Under the pieces are notes generated by a model. The model was not told the origin of the DNA. It saw only the letters and a program-made list of their open reading frames with translations, and did not search any database. A DNA stretch of 7,201 bases from CAYRIF01 sp964424205 (GTDB taxonomy: Bacteria > Bacteroidota > Bacteroidia > Cytophagales > Cyclobacteriaceae). The position numbers were made by a program, and so were the translations under genes. Positions 1 to 6,431 of this stretch are shown here, piece by piece. The stretch lies in contig CAYRIF010000192.1 in the NCBI GenBank assembly GCA_964424205.1, positions 1 to 7,201 of the forward strand, in the 5' to 3' direction. The stretch's first letter is position 1. Each line of letters opens with the position of its first letter.

Positions 1-117
1 GTCTTAAATAATCAATAATAGGTGCGATTATTTTGTGTAAACATTTTCGCAATCGTAAATATATGATAAAATCTTCATACTTTCAAAATTTGTATTTTTT
101 GAATAAAACGACAAATC
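1..117. other. intergenic region downstream of pdxA
   Basis: No gene of credible length is visible on either strand. The stretch is strongly AT-rich and lies 3' of the minus-strand pdxA gene. The only structure found is the short A/T-rich inverted repeat at 82-103, listed separately. The neighbouring gene on the left lies outside the window. Confidence 0.6.
82..103 (-). terminator. weak hairpin downstream of pdxA (possible terminator)
   Basis: TTCAAAA (82-88) and TTTTGAA (97-103) form a 7-bp perfect inverted repeat around an 8-nt loop, about 15 nt beyond the pdxA stop codon in the direction of transcription. The stem is almost all A-T and no clear U-tract follows it on the minus strand. The position suits a transcription end, but the structure is weak and may be chance in AT-rich DNA. 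Confidence 0.25.
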
Positions 118-1149
118 CTACGCAAACTCATTCCTAGATTTAATCACATCCAAAGCCAAGAATATGGCCTGGCGTATAGATTCTTCGCTTGCTTTATTTT
201 TCCCTGCAATATCATAGGCAGTTCCGTGATCGGGAGAGGTGCGAATAATAGGTAAGCCTGCGGTATAATTTACCCCTTCGTCAAAGGCGAGGGTTTTAAA
301 GGGAATCAACCCTTGGTCGTGGTACATGGCTAGTACGGCATCGTATTTTTTGTATTCTGAGGTTCCAAAGAAACCATCTGATGGAAACGGTCCAAATACC
401 AGCTGTCCTTTATCCTTAAATGCATTGATGACTGGCGTGATAATTTCTTTTTCCTCTTTCCCTAAAAGCCCATCTTCGCCGGCATGCGGATTGAGCCCCA
501 ATACAGCAATCTTTGGTTTGCTTACGCCAAAATCTTTTTTTACGGTGTTAATTAAGACATTGAGTTTCTTTTCAATTCGTTCCTTGGTTAGCGTGTCTTT
601 TACTTCTGCTAATGGAATGTGTCCAGTAGCAACGCCAACGCGCAACATAGGACTTACCAAAAGCATTACACTATCTTCTTTATTCTTCCCTGCTTCTTGG
701 GTGATGTACTCGGTATGTCCTATAAAATCTGGTTGTTCGCTTTGAATACTTTTCTTGTTGATTGGAGCAGTGACCAAAGCAGCAATCTTTCCATCGGTGA
801 GGTCCTTTGTTGCAGAGACCAGTGCCTTGAAAGCATAAGTCCCTCCCTCGTTGGTTGCCTGCCCAGGCGTTAGTTCAACGGTTTCTTCCCAACAATTTTT
901 GACGTTTATTTTTTTTGTATGGAGCTCAAAATTATCTTTAATGGGGAAATGAGTCATTTGATCCAATCCCATATTTTTTCTATAGTATGATAATACCTTG
1001 GTAGAACCGTAAACCACAGGTGTGATTAACTTCAAAAGTCTATTGTCAGACAATACCTTAATGATTATCTCTGGCCCTATACCATTGATATCTCCCATGG
1101 TAATACCAATAACAGGTTTGTTTGTTTTATTATGACTTGCGTGCTCCAT
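118..1149 (-). CDS. pdxA: 4-hydroxythreonine-4-phosphate dehydrogenase PdxA
   Basis: This enzyme of the DXP-dependent pyridoxal 5'-phosphate pathway oxidises 4-phosphooxy-L-threonine with NAD; the unstable product decarboxylates and is condensed by PdxJ. It is cytosolic and, in the known family, a metal-dependent homodimer. The 343-residue product is close to the 329 of E. coli PdxA, and about ten extra residues precede the conserved opening ITMGDINGIGPEII (16-29). Three expected metal-ligand histidines are visible: H177 in GHIPL, H222 in NPHAGEDG and H277 in MYHDQG. Their spacings (45 and 55) equal those of H166, H211 and H266 in E. coli. The substrate-binding GHTEYI (144-149) and the C-terminal TSPDHGTAYDIAG (305-317) are also intact. 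The ATG at 1147-1149 is the only good start, and no Shine-Dalgarno sequence is evident. It is transcribed divergently from rsmA. Confidence 0.97.
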   Translation of the reverse strand: MEHASHNKTNKPVIGITMGDINGIGPEIIIKVLSDNRLLKLITPVVYGSTKVLSYYRKNMGLDQMTHFPIKDNFELHTKKINVKNCWEETVELTPGQATNEGGTYAFKALVSATKDLTDGKIAALVTAPINKKSIQSEQPDFIGHTEYITQEAGKNKEDSVMLLVSPMLRVGVATGHIPLAEVKDTLTKERIEKKLNVLINTVKKDFGVSKPKIAVLGLNPHAGEDGLLGKEEKEIITPVINAFKDKGQLVFGPFPSDGFFGTSEYKKYDAVLAMYHDQGLIPFKTLAFDEGVNYTAGLPIIRTSPDHGTAYDIAGKNKASEESIRQAIFLALDVIKSRNEFA

Positions 1150-1208
1150 TTAATTTTTATCAGTGATTATGCAATTTTCTCCCTGCAATTTATGCAGATT
1201 TGCAATAT
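1150..1208. promoter_or_regulatory. divergent pdxA / rsmA promoter region
   Basis: These 59 bp separate two divergent start codons, so promoters for both genes should lie here or overlap the coding ends. TGCAAT occurs three times in the same orientation (1170-1175, 1184-1189, 1201-1206), and TTATGCA occurs twice (1167-1173, 1190-1196). No convincing Bacteroidota-type pair (TTTG at -33, TAnnTTTG at -7) was found for either direction. The repeats could be a regulator site or chance. Confidence 0.35.
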
Positions 1209-2000
1209 ATGAAAGTCAAACCGAAAAAACATCTTGGACAGCATTTTTTGAGGGATGAAAATATAGCCTTTAATATTGTGGATGCGTTATCTGCCACCGC
1301 AGACTATGATACGGTGTTAGAGATTGGTCCAGGAATGGGAGTATTGACTGATTTTTTATTGGAAAAGGATGTTTTTCAAACTCATTTGATAGAATTGGAC
1401 AAAGAATCTGTTGTTTTCTTGCATAAAAAATACCCACAACTAAAAGAAAGAATAATAGGAGGTGATTTTCTTAAATTAGATTTGCATGCTTTATTTGAAG
1501 AAAAGATTGCCATCATCGGTAACTTTCCATACAATATATCTTCTCAGATTTTTTTCAAGGTATTGGATTATAAAGACCAAGTGGTAGCGGTGGTGTGCAT
1601 GTTGCAAAAGGAAGTTGCTGAGCGGATTGCTTCGCCAAAGGGTAAAAAGTCTTATGGTATCTTGAGTGTATTGTTACAAGCATATTATGACATCGAATAT
1701 CTTTTTACCGTAGAGCCAGAAGTATTTGATCCACCACCAAAGGTAAGGTCAGCGGTTATAAGATTGGTACGAAATGACGTGGTGAAAATACCTTGCAATG
1801 AGAAGTTATTTAAGATATTAATAAAAGAAGGTTTTCAAAATCGGAGAAAAACATTGCGGAACGCTTTAAAAAGAATAAATTTGCCAGAAGAATTTAGAAA
1901 GCTGGAGGTACTTGATAAACGTGCGGAACAGCTTTCTGTTACTGATTTTGTAGCATTAACAAATAAATTAGAATCTTTTGGAACCAATCATACAATTTGA
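1209..2000 (+). CDS. rsmA: 16S rRNA (adenine1518-N6/adenine1519-N6)-dimethyltransferase RsmA
   Basis: RsmA (KsgA) uses four SAM molecules to dimethylate two adjacent adenines in the 3'-terminal helix-45 loop of 16S rRNA, a late small-subunit assembly check. The product is 263 residues from the ATG at 1209 (E. coli 273). In order it shows the family N-terminus KKHLGQHFL (6-14), SAM motif I VLEIGPGMGVLT (36-47), the acidic ribose-binding residue in IELD (61-64), GDFL (85-88), and the catalytic motif NFPYNIS (105-111), where the usual NLPYN has Phe for Leu. The C-terminal part carries FDPPPKVRSAVI (173-184), GFQNRRKTLRNAL (208-220) and RAEQLSVTDF (238-247). A TTG three codons upstream (1200) is in frame, but ATG 1209 gives the standard terminus. 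Its 3' end overlaps mgtE by 23 bp. Confidence 0.97.
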   Translation: MKVKPKKHLGQHFLRDENIAFNIVDALSATADYDTVLEIGPGMGVLTDFLLEKDVFQTHLIELDKESVVFLHKKYPQLKERIIGGDFLKLDLHALFEEKIAIIGNFPYNISSQIFFKVLDYKDQVVAVVCMLQKEVAERIASPKGKKSYGILSVLLQAYYDIEYLFTVEPEVFDPPPKVRSAVIRLVRNDVVKIPCNEKLFKILIKEGFQNRRKTLRNALKRINLPEEFRKLEVLDKRAEQLSVTDFVALTNKLESFGTNHTI

Positions 2001-3348
2001 ACTCTCTAAAGAGTACCTGGACAAACTGAATGAGGCGATAGCGAACAGCGATGTTGCTTTTATCAGGGAGACGATGGATGGTGTGAACCCAAATGATATT
2101 ACTGCCGTGTTGGAAGAGTTTAACCCTGACGACTCTAAGTATGTTATCGATCAGTTGGAAAAAGAGGTAGGCGCAGAGATTATAAGTAGCTTAGAAGAGG
2201 ATACACGCAAGGTTTTTCTGAAAAAATTTAGCAACAAAGAAGTCGCAGAATTTTTAGAGTACTTAGATTCTGATGATGCTGCTGATATATTGAACGAACT
2301 CCCGCTCCAAGCAAAAAGAGATACTTTTAACCACATTAAGAATGAGGAGAAGGCAGAGCACATTCTTGAATTGTTACGCTATGATGACGATTCTGCGGGT
2401 GGCTTGATGGCAAAGGAATTTATCAAAGCAAATGTCAACTGGAGGGTGAAGCATTGTATTGAGGAAATTAGGAGGCAAGCGGAAAATGTTGAGAAAGTCT
2501 ATTCAGTCTATGTGGTAGATGATAGGAATCATTTGCTAGGTACAATATCATTAAAAAAGTTGTTGTTGGCAGATGATGATAAAAGAATTGAAGCTATTTA
2601 TAATGATGATGTGATTTCAGTAATCACATTTGTAGAAGATACGGAAGTGGCTACGATCATTCAAAAATATGATTTAGATGCGCTACCCGTGGTCAATGTG
2701 CATGGCAAACTGGTGGGTAGAATTACAGTAGATGATATCATTGATGTAATTACCGAGAGTGCGGATCAAGAAAGACAAATGATGGCAGGTATTGCCGAGG
2801 ATGTGGAAGAAGATGATAGTCTGTGGGTACTGACTAGGGCGAGGCTACCTTGGTTAATTATAGGAATGATTGGTGGTATTTTTGGTGCTCGAATCATTGG
2901 AATTTTCGAAGGTGACATATTGAGGCTAGCGCAAATTGCGTTTTTTATACCGCTAATAGGTGCTACCGGGGGGAATGTAGGTATCCAGTCCTCTTCCATC
3001 ATAGTGCAAAGTCTTGCTAATAAATCTGTTTTTGAAGAGAGCACATTTAATAGGCTGATGAAAGTTTTAGGGGTGGCTATTATCAATGGTGTTGTGCTTG
3101 GTATTATAGTTTTTGGTATTAGTTATATGGTCATGGATAGCAAAGATTTTTACTTGGCAGGAATCGTTGCCATCTCCCTTTTTTTGGTGGTCATTGCCGC
3201 CTCATTTACGGGTACTATCACTCCTTTAGTATTAGATAAATTTGATATTAATCCGGCCGCAGCATCTGGGCCGTTTATTACTACCGCCAATGATATTCTT
3301 GGTTTAGGAATATACTTTACAATTGTTCATTACATGTATCCATTTTAA
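1978..3348 (+). CDS. mgtE: magnesium transporter MgtE
   Basis: MgtE is a homodimeric, Mg2+-gated inner-membrane channel that closes when cytosolic Mg2+ is high. From the TTG at 1978 the product has 456 residues. It has an acidic helical N domain (about 1-135, with DDAADILNELP at 99-109), a CBS pair starting near YDDDSAGGLM (135-144; second repeat about 205-262), a plug helix (about 263-285) and a five-helix pore domain (about 291-456). Pore signatures are PLIGATGGNVGIQSSS (325-340) and ASGPFITTANDILGL (429-443). D439 matches the essential Asp432 of the Thermus thermophilus channel. An in-frame stop at 1969-1971 leaves TTG 1978 as the only start that preserves the conserved FELSKEYLDKL terminus; the next ATG would cost about 32 residues. 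The start lies inside rsmA, suggesting coupled translation. Confidence 0.95.
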   Translation: MEPIIQFELSKEYLDKLNEAIANSDVAFIRETMDGVNPNDITAVLEEFNPDDSKYVIDQLEKEVGAEIISSLEEDTRKVFLKKFSNKEVAEFLEYLDSDDAADILNELPLQAKRDTFNHIKNEEKAEHILELLRYDDDSAGGLMAKEFIKANVNWRVKHCIEEIRRQAENVEKVYSVYVVDDRNHLLGTISLKKLLLADDDKRIEAIYNDDVISVITFVEDTEVATIIQKYDLDALPVVNVHGKLVGRITVDDIIDVITESADQERQMMAGIAEDVEEDDSLWVLTRARLPWLIIGMIGGIFGARIIGIFEGDILRLAQIAFFIPLIGATGGNVGIQSSSIIVQSLANKSVFEESTFNRLMKVLGVAIINGVVLGIIVFGISYMVMDSKDFYLAGIVAISLFLVVIAASFTGTITPLVLDKFDINPAAASGPFITTANDILGLGIYFTIVHYMYPF

Positions 3349-3357
3349 AATTTGACA

Positions 3358-4296
3358 ATGACTAAGTCTATTTTAATCATTGATAAATTGCACACTTGTA
3401 TTGTTCCATTACTAGAAAGGGAGGGATATGTTGTTGATTACAAACCAGATATTAATAGGACTGATATTTTGCAAAAAATATCATCATATACTGGCATTAT
3501 TGTAAGGAGTAAAACACAGCTTGATAAGGAATTTTTTGAAGCGGCAAAAAGCCTAAAATTTATAGGAAGAGCGGGAGCAGGGCTAGATTTGATTGACCTG
3601 GATTTGCTTAAAGAGAAAGGCATAAAAATTGTAAATGCACCAGAAGGAAATCGAGATGCATTGGCAGAACACTGCATGGGCATGTTATTATGTCTAATGA
3701 ATAAAATGCATACTGCTGACAGAGATATTAGGGATGGAAAGTGGGAACGAGAGACGAACCGAGGTTATGAAATTATGGGTAAGACCATTGGGCTCATTGG
3801 TTATGGTTATATGGGACAGGCATTTGCAAAAAGGTTGTCCTCTTTTGGTTGTCGTGTGCTTGCCTATGATAAGTATAAGGCAAATTATGGTGATCAATAT
3901 GCAAGTGAATCCTCCCTAGTCCAACTCTTTGAAGAAACTGATATTTTGAGCCTACATATTCCTTTGACAGCAGAAACAAATGGAATGCTTAATTTGGATT
4001 TTTTTAATAATTTTGAGAAAAATATATACCTTGTTAACACTGCAAGAGGCGAAGTACTTCCTTTACATGACCTGAAGTTAGTGTTGGAAAGCGGTAAGGT
4101 TTTAGGAGTGGCACTGGACGTGTTGGAATATGAGAAAAAAAGCCAACTTACTGTTGAACAAAAACAAACAATTAACCATCTTAAATTACAAAAAAACACG
4201 CTTTTTACGCCTCATGTTGGGGGATGGACTTATGAATCGTATGAGAAAATAAGTATGGTATTGCACGGTAAAATAAAGGGCATATCCCTACTTTAA
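3358..4296 (+). CDS. D-2-hydroxyacid dehydrogenase, NAD-binding (phosphoglycerate dehydrogenase-like)
   Basis: This is an NAD(P)-dependent oxidoreductase of the D-isomer-specific 2-hydroxyacid dehydrogenase family; the substrate is unknown. From ATG 3358 the product has 312 residues, made of a split substrate domain around a Rossmann domain. The nucleotide loop is GYGYMG (148-153), with the acidic end of strand two at D171 (AYDKYK), which favours NAD over NADP. Catalytic residues fit the family: R230 (NTARGE), E259 (DVLEYE) and H286 (TPHVGG). The R-to-E spacing of 29 equals that of E. coli SerA. NAPEGNRDALAEH (93-105) is SerA-like, but no ACT or other regulatory domain follows, so serine feedback is not expected. 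An in-frame TTG at 3352 is less likely as the start. It begins 9 bp after mgtE, so it is probably the third gene of the rsmA operon. Glyoxylate/hydroxypyruvate reductase activity is an alternative to SerA. Confidence 0.88.
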   Translation: MTKSILIIDKLHTCIVPLLEREGYVVDYKPDINRTDILQKISSYTGIIVRSKTQLDKEFFEAAKSLKFIGRAGAGLDLIDLDLLKEKGIKIVNAPEGNRDALAEHCMGMLLCLMNKMHTADRDIRDGKWERETNRGYEIMGKTIGLIGYGYMGQAFAKRLSSFGCRVLAYDKYKANYGDQYASESSLVQLFEETDILSLHIPLTAETNGMLNLDFFNNFEKNIYLVNTARGEVLPLHDLKLVLESGKVLGVALDVLEYEKKSQLTVEQKQTINHLKLQKNTLFTPHVGGWTYESYEKISMVLHGKIKGISLL

Positions 4297-4395
4297 CTAG
4301 CTTTTTATTTGATATAGTATTCCATATTTAATCAATTGCACATCTAATACAATGAAATACCTTACTGATAAATAGGATGTAATTTTTTAATGATA

Positions 4396-4432
4396 TTTGA
4401 ATTTTTTTATGCTATGTCATCTCTTAGATTTG
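4396..4432 (+). promoter_or_regulatory. candidate Bacteroidota-type promoter for the pentapeptide-repeat gene
   Basis: TAGATTTG at 4425-4432 matches the Bacteroidota -7 consensus TAnnTTTG exactly, and TTTG at 4396-4399 could be the -33 element. The 25-nt gap between them is longer than the usual roughly 19-23. Transcription would start near 4440 and leave a leader of about 55 nt before ATG 4495. It stands in the gap where a promoter is needed, but 8-mers of this kind also arise by chance in AT-rich DNA. Confidence 0.35.
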
Positions 4433-4484
4433 AAGGTGCATACTGGAATCTTTAAAAGACGTTGAAAAATAATATAGGAAATAT

Positions 4485-4490
4485 AAGGAG
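4485..4490 (+). promoter_or_regulatory. Shine-Dalgarno-like site deciding the start at 4495
   Basis: AAGGAG ends 4 nt before ATG 4495. The spacing is a little short, but the motif stands out in a window where other starts lack one. It supports ATG 4495 over the in-frame TTG at 4462, which would add eleven charged residues before the first membrane helix. Confidence 0.5.
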
Positions 4491-4494
4491 AAAA

Positions 4495-5298
4495 ATGGAA
4501 AAGATTACTGAGAAACCCATTCTCACATCTTTTATAGTTTTTCTTATTTTATCTGTTGTCGTATTGGGACTTAGCCGTAAGTACTATATTCATAACTTTG
4601 ATGAGTTTTATTTAAATGTTTTGGCTGAAGCGCATGGGATGCTTTTCGATATATTAATCATTGGTATCCTTATTTTCTGGTTGAATAAAAGTGGAGAAAC
4701 GAGACTTAGGATACGAACTTACAAAGATGAAATTGATGATTTCAGAATGTGGGAATCTGAAGAAGCGGCATTTAGGAATGTCGGAAATATTAAAAGGCTC
4801 AATCGTCATCATATTTTCAAAATGAATCTTTCTAATTGTTATTTAAAGAAAACAAACCTGAATTATGTTCAGCTCCCTGAGTCAAATTTAAATACTGCCA
4901 GTTTATTTGGCACAACACTCATTGAGGCTAATTTAAAAAAAGCAAGGCTTAATCAAGCTAATTTAGAAAATGCGACTATTAATCAAGCCTGTTTGGAAAG
5001 CGCCTTTGCCAGTGGTGCAAATTTTAAAGATGCTTATCTAATCAAAACAAACTTGAGGAACGCATTGCTTATCAAAGCAAATTTCGAAAATGCTTTTATG
5101 ATGGATGCTGATTTAAACGGCGCCTTTCTTTCTGGTGCAGATTTTACTAATGCCAACTTATATCAGGTAGATTTCCGAAATGCTAAAGGACTTAAAATCA
5201 AACAATTCAATAAGGTGAAAACCATTTATAAAGCAAAGTTTGATTCAGAATTTGAAATAAAGCTTAAAAATCAGTTTCCGGCATTAGTAGAAGCTTAA
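4495..5298 (+). CDS. membrane-anchored pentapeptide-repeat protein
   Basis: This 267-residue protein belongs to the pentapeptide-repeat superfamily, which folds as a right-handed quadrilateral beta-helix. Two hydrophobic helices (about 11-27 and 47-64) anchor the N-terminus. A charged linker (65-109, including FRMWESEEAAF) follows, then 24 consecutive pentapeptides from M110 to N229 of the A(N/D)(L/F)xx type, such as ANLKK, ANFEN, ADLNG and ADFTN. That is enough for six coils of four. The inward centre position is Leu or Phe except in ATINQ, AFASG and AFMMD. The tail AKGLKIKQF...KVKTIYKAKFD resembles the capping segment often seen after such repeats. The two helices would put both termini on the same side, most likely the cytoplasm. 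Function is unknown: DNA-mimic gyrase protectors (Qnr, MfpA) share the fold but lack the anchor, and nothing here indicates drug resistance. Confidence 0.85.
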   Translation: MEKITEKPILTSFIVFLILSVVVLGLSRKYYIHNFDEFYLNVLAEAHGMLFDILIIGILIFWLNKSGETRLRIRTYKDEIDDFRMWESEEAAFRNVGNIKRLNRHHIFKMNLSNCYLKKTNLNYVQLPESNLNTASLFGTTLIEANLKKARLNQANLENATINQACLESAFASGANFKDAYLIKTNLRNALLIKANFENAFMMDADLNGAFLSGADFTNANLYQVDFRNAKGLKIKQFNKVKTIYKAKFDSEFEIKLKNQFPALVEA

Positions 5299-5307
5299 TT
5301 TAATATG

Positions 5308-5365
5308 GTAAACGCTTCCCCAATATTTAAAGTTGATTTATTTTTCCTATTGAGGAAGAGGTTAC
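5308..5365. terminator. imperfect inverted repeat between convergent genes (candidate bidirectional terminator)
   Basis: The arms at 5308-5325 and 5348-5365 pair at 15 of 18 positions. The best part is CTTCCCCAATA (5315-5325) against TATTGAGGAAG (5348-5358), with one mismatch. The loop is 22 nt and T-rich. It fills the 68-bp gap between the pentapeptide-repeat gene and the secreted-protein gene, which face each other, so a shared terminator is a natural reading. No long U-tract follows on either strand, so it is not a textbook Rho-independent terminator. Confidence 0.4.
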
Positions 5366-5366
5366 A

Positions 5367-5819
5367 TTATAAACTTCTTTTGAAAATAAATCGTGTAATA
5401 TAGATTCCCTGACCATCAGTTTCTCCACCATCACTTTCTACACCGCTCACTACGCTGAAGAGCTCCCAGCCCTCTTGCGATAAGTTGTTTAACTTTGAGG
5501 TTATCAATGCATCATTTGAAGCTATGTTTTGAAAATTAATTCCTGCTATGCTATAGAAGTTGAGCAACTTGGTTTCATTCAATCTGTTGATTTTTGCTTT
5601 TTTTCTTTTTACTGATTTCATATTACTTTTCTTCCCATTTACTCGCTCAGTAGTTAAAGCTGTGGCATCAACGTTTTCGGTATTTTCTATTATTCTCGAC
5701 CTGCCAATTCCCATAGGTACAATTGATTCAATAGTGGTGACAACCTTGTATTCAACTTGTGCATTTACATTTAAACTTGCTCCGGCTATGATTAGCATAG
5801 AAAAAATCATTCTTTTCAT
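5367..5819 (-). CDS. secreted DUF4177-like protein of unknown function
   Basis: The function is not known. The 150-residue product starts with a signal peptide: MKRM, a hydrophobic core (about 5-14) and a probable signal peptidase I site after NVNA, leaving Q21. The mature protein would be about 130 residues, in the periplasm or outside the cell. It opens with EYKVVTTIES (23-32), has a basic stretch rich in Lys and Arg (61-79), then KLNNLSQEGWELFSVVSGVES (109-129) and ends in ITRFIFKR (141-148). An EYKV start, an LN.L..EGWEL core and a final FKR are the pattern of DUF4177-type small proteins, but the middle insert is long for that family, so this is a resemblance and not a firm assignment. 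There are no cysteines, so it is not a lipoprotein. It is convergent with the pentapeptide-repeat gene and divergent from the GreA-like gene. Confidence 0.75.
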   Translation of the reverse strand: MKRMIFSMLIIAGASLNVNAQVEYKVVTTIESIVPMGIGRSRIIENTENVDATALTTERVNGKKSNMKSVKRKKAKINRLNETKLLNFYSIAGINFQNIASNDALITSKLNNLSQEGWELFSVVSGVESDGGETDGQGIYITRFIFKRSL

Positions 5820-5962
5820 TTTAGTATATTTTACTTATCACCTACTCTAATCGATTTTCGGCAGCCTCGGTAATACTACAACACGATAATTTGCAGTCAC
5901 CCTATTAATTTTTCATATTATTACTTTCTTTTGAACTATATTATTAAACCCAACGTGTAGAA

Positions 5963-6424
5963 ATGAATAGTAAGACAATCAAAAAAAGGTTATTTAAACT
6001 ATGTAAAGAATACGTGGACCAGCGTATTGCTACTGCCCAAAATGCGATGGACGTCGCCCAAATAGCAGCCAGTGAGGAATCAAAAACAAGTATGGGTGAT
6101 AAGTATGAAACTAGCAAAGCACTCCTGCACATAGAAAAGGACAAGGCGGCGGGTCAACTTTCCGAAGCAATAAAATTAGATAGAGTATTGAATGAAATTC
6201 AAACCATAACTAGTGACAATGAGCAGGTAGATTTAGGAAATCTTGTTTTAACAACCAATGGCAATTTTTATATTTCAATAAGCCTTGGAAAATTTACGAT
6301 ACTAAATACGGAATACTTTGCTATATCCCTGGTATCTCCAGTGGGTCAATTACTGTATGGACTAAAGGTTGGTGATGAAATGATTTTCAATAAGAAAGCT
6401 ACAAAAATAGTAGAGATTTTATAA
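5963..6424 (+). CDS. GreA/GreB-like protein with a transcript-cleavage-factor-type fold
   Basis: The 153-residue product, close to GreA in length, has two parts. Residues 1-80 are helical, with charged and alanine-rich segments suited to an antiparallel coiled coil, and centre on EESKTSMGDKYETSKALL (38-55). Residues 90-153 resemble the FKBP-like C-terminal domain of Gre factors, with YFAISLVSPVGQLLYGLKVGD (118-138) matching the SP(I/V)G..LLG..VGD signature. Gre factors enter the RNA polymerase secondary channel and stimulate cleavage of backtracked RNA through two acidic tip residues (D41 and E44 in E. coli GreA, in GDLSEN). Here GDKYET gives D46 and E49 with the same spacing, in the loop position expected for a tip. 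To my recollection, relatives in Bacteroidota are often labelled 3-oxoacyl-ACP synthase, which the sequence does not support. It ends in tandem stops TAA TAG. Confidence 0.75.
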   Translation: MNSKTIKKRLFKLCKEYVDQRIATAQNAMDVAQIAASEESKTSMGDKYETSKALLHIEKDKAAGQLSEAIKLDRVLNEIQTITSDNEQVDLGNLVLTTNGNFYISISLGKFTILNTEYFAISLVSPVGQLLYGLKVGDEMIFNKKATKIVEIL

Positions 6425-6431
6425 TAGCTAA

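Larger units (their letters stand above)
4297..4494. other. intergenic region before the pentapeptide-repeat gene
   Basis: About 198 bp of AT-rich DNA without a credible gene. No strong terminator follows the dehydrogenase gene. A candidate Bacteroidota -7 element and a Shine-Dalgarno-like AAGGAG at its right end are listed separately. A 21-codon reading frame at 4390-4455 has no supporting evidence. Confidence 0.55.

Noticed and set aside
326..873. Plus-strand open frames of 139 and 84 codons
   Set aside because: They lie entirely antisense to pdxA, whose catalytic motifs are intact in the other frame, and their composition (Ser/Phe/Leu/Pro-rich) is that of an antisense shadow.
1195..1202. 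CAGATTTG as a -7 promoter element for rsmA
   Set aside because: It ends 6 nt before the ATG, too close for a normal leader, and no TTTG or TTG sits at the right distance upstream.
4275..4294. AAAGGG-CATAT-CCC hairpin at the end of the dehydrogenase gene as a terminator
   Set aside because: The continuous stem is only three G-C pairs, it lies inside the coding end, and no T-tract follows it directly.
4390..4455. 21-codon ORF (MIFEFFYAMSSLRFEGAYWNL) upstream of the pentapeptide-repeat gene
   Set aside because: It is short, has no ribosome-binding site, lies across the candidate -7 promoter element and has no context to support it.
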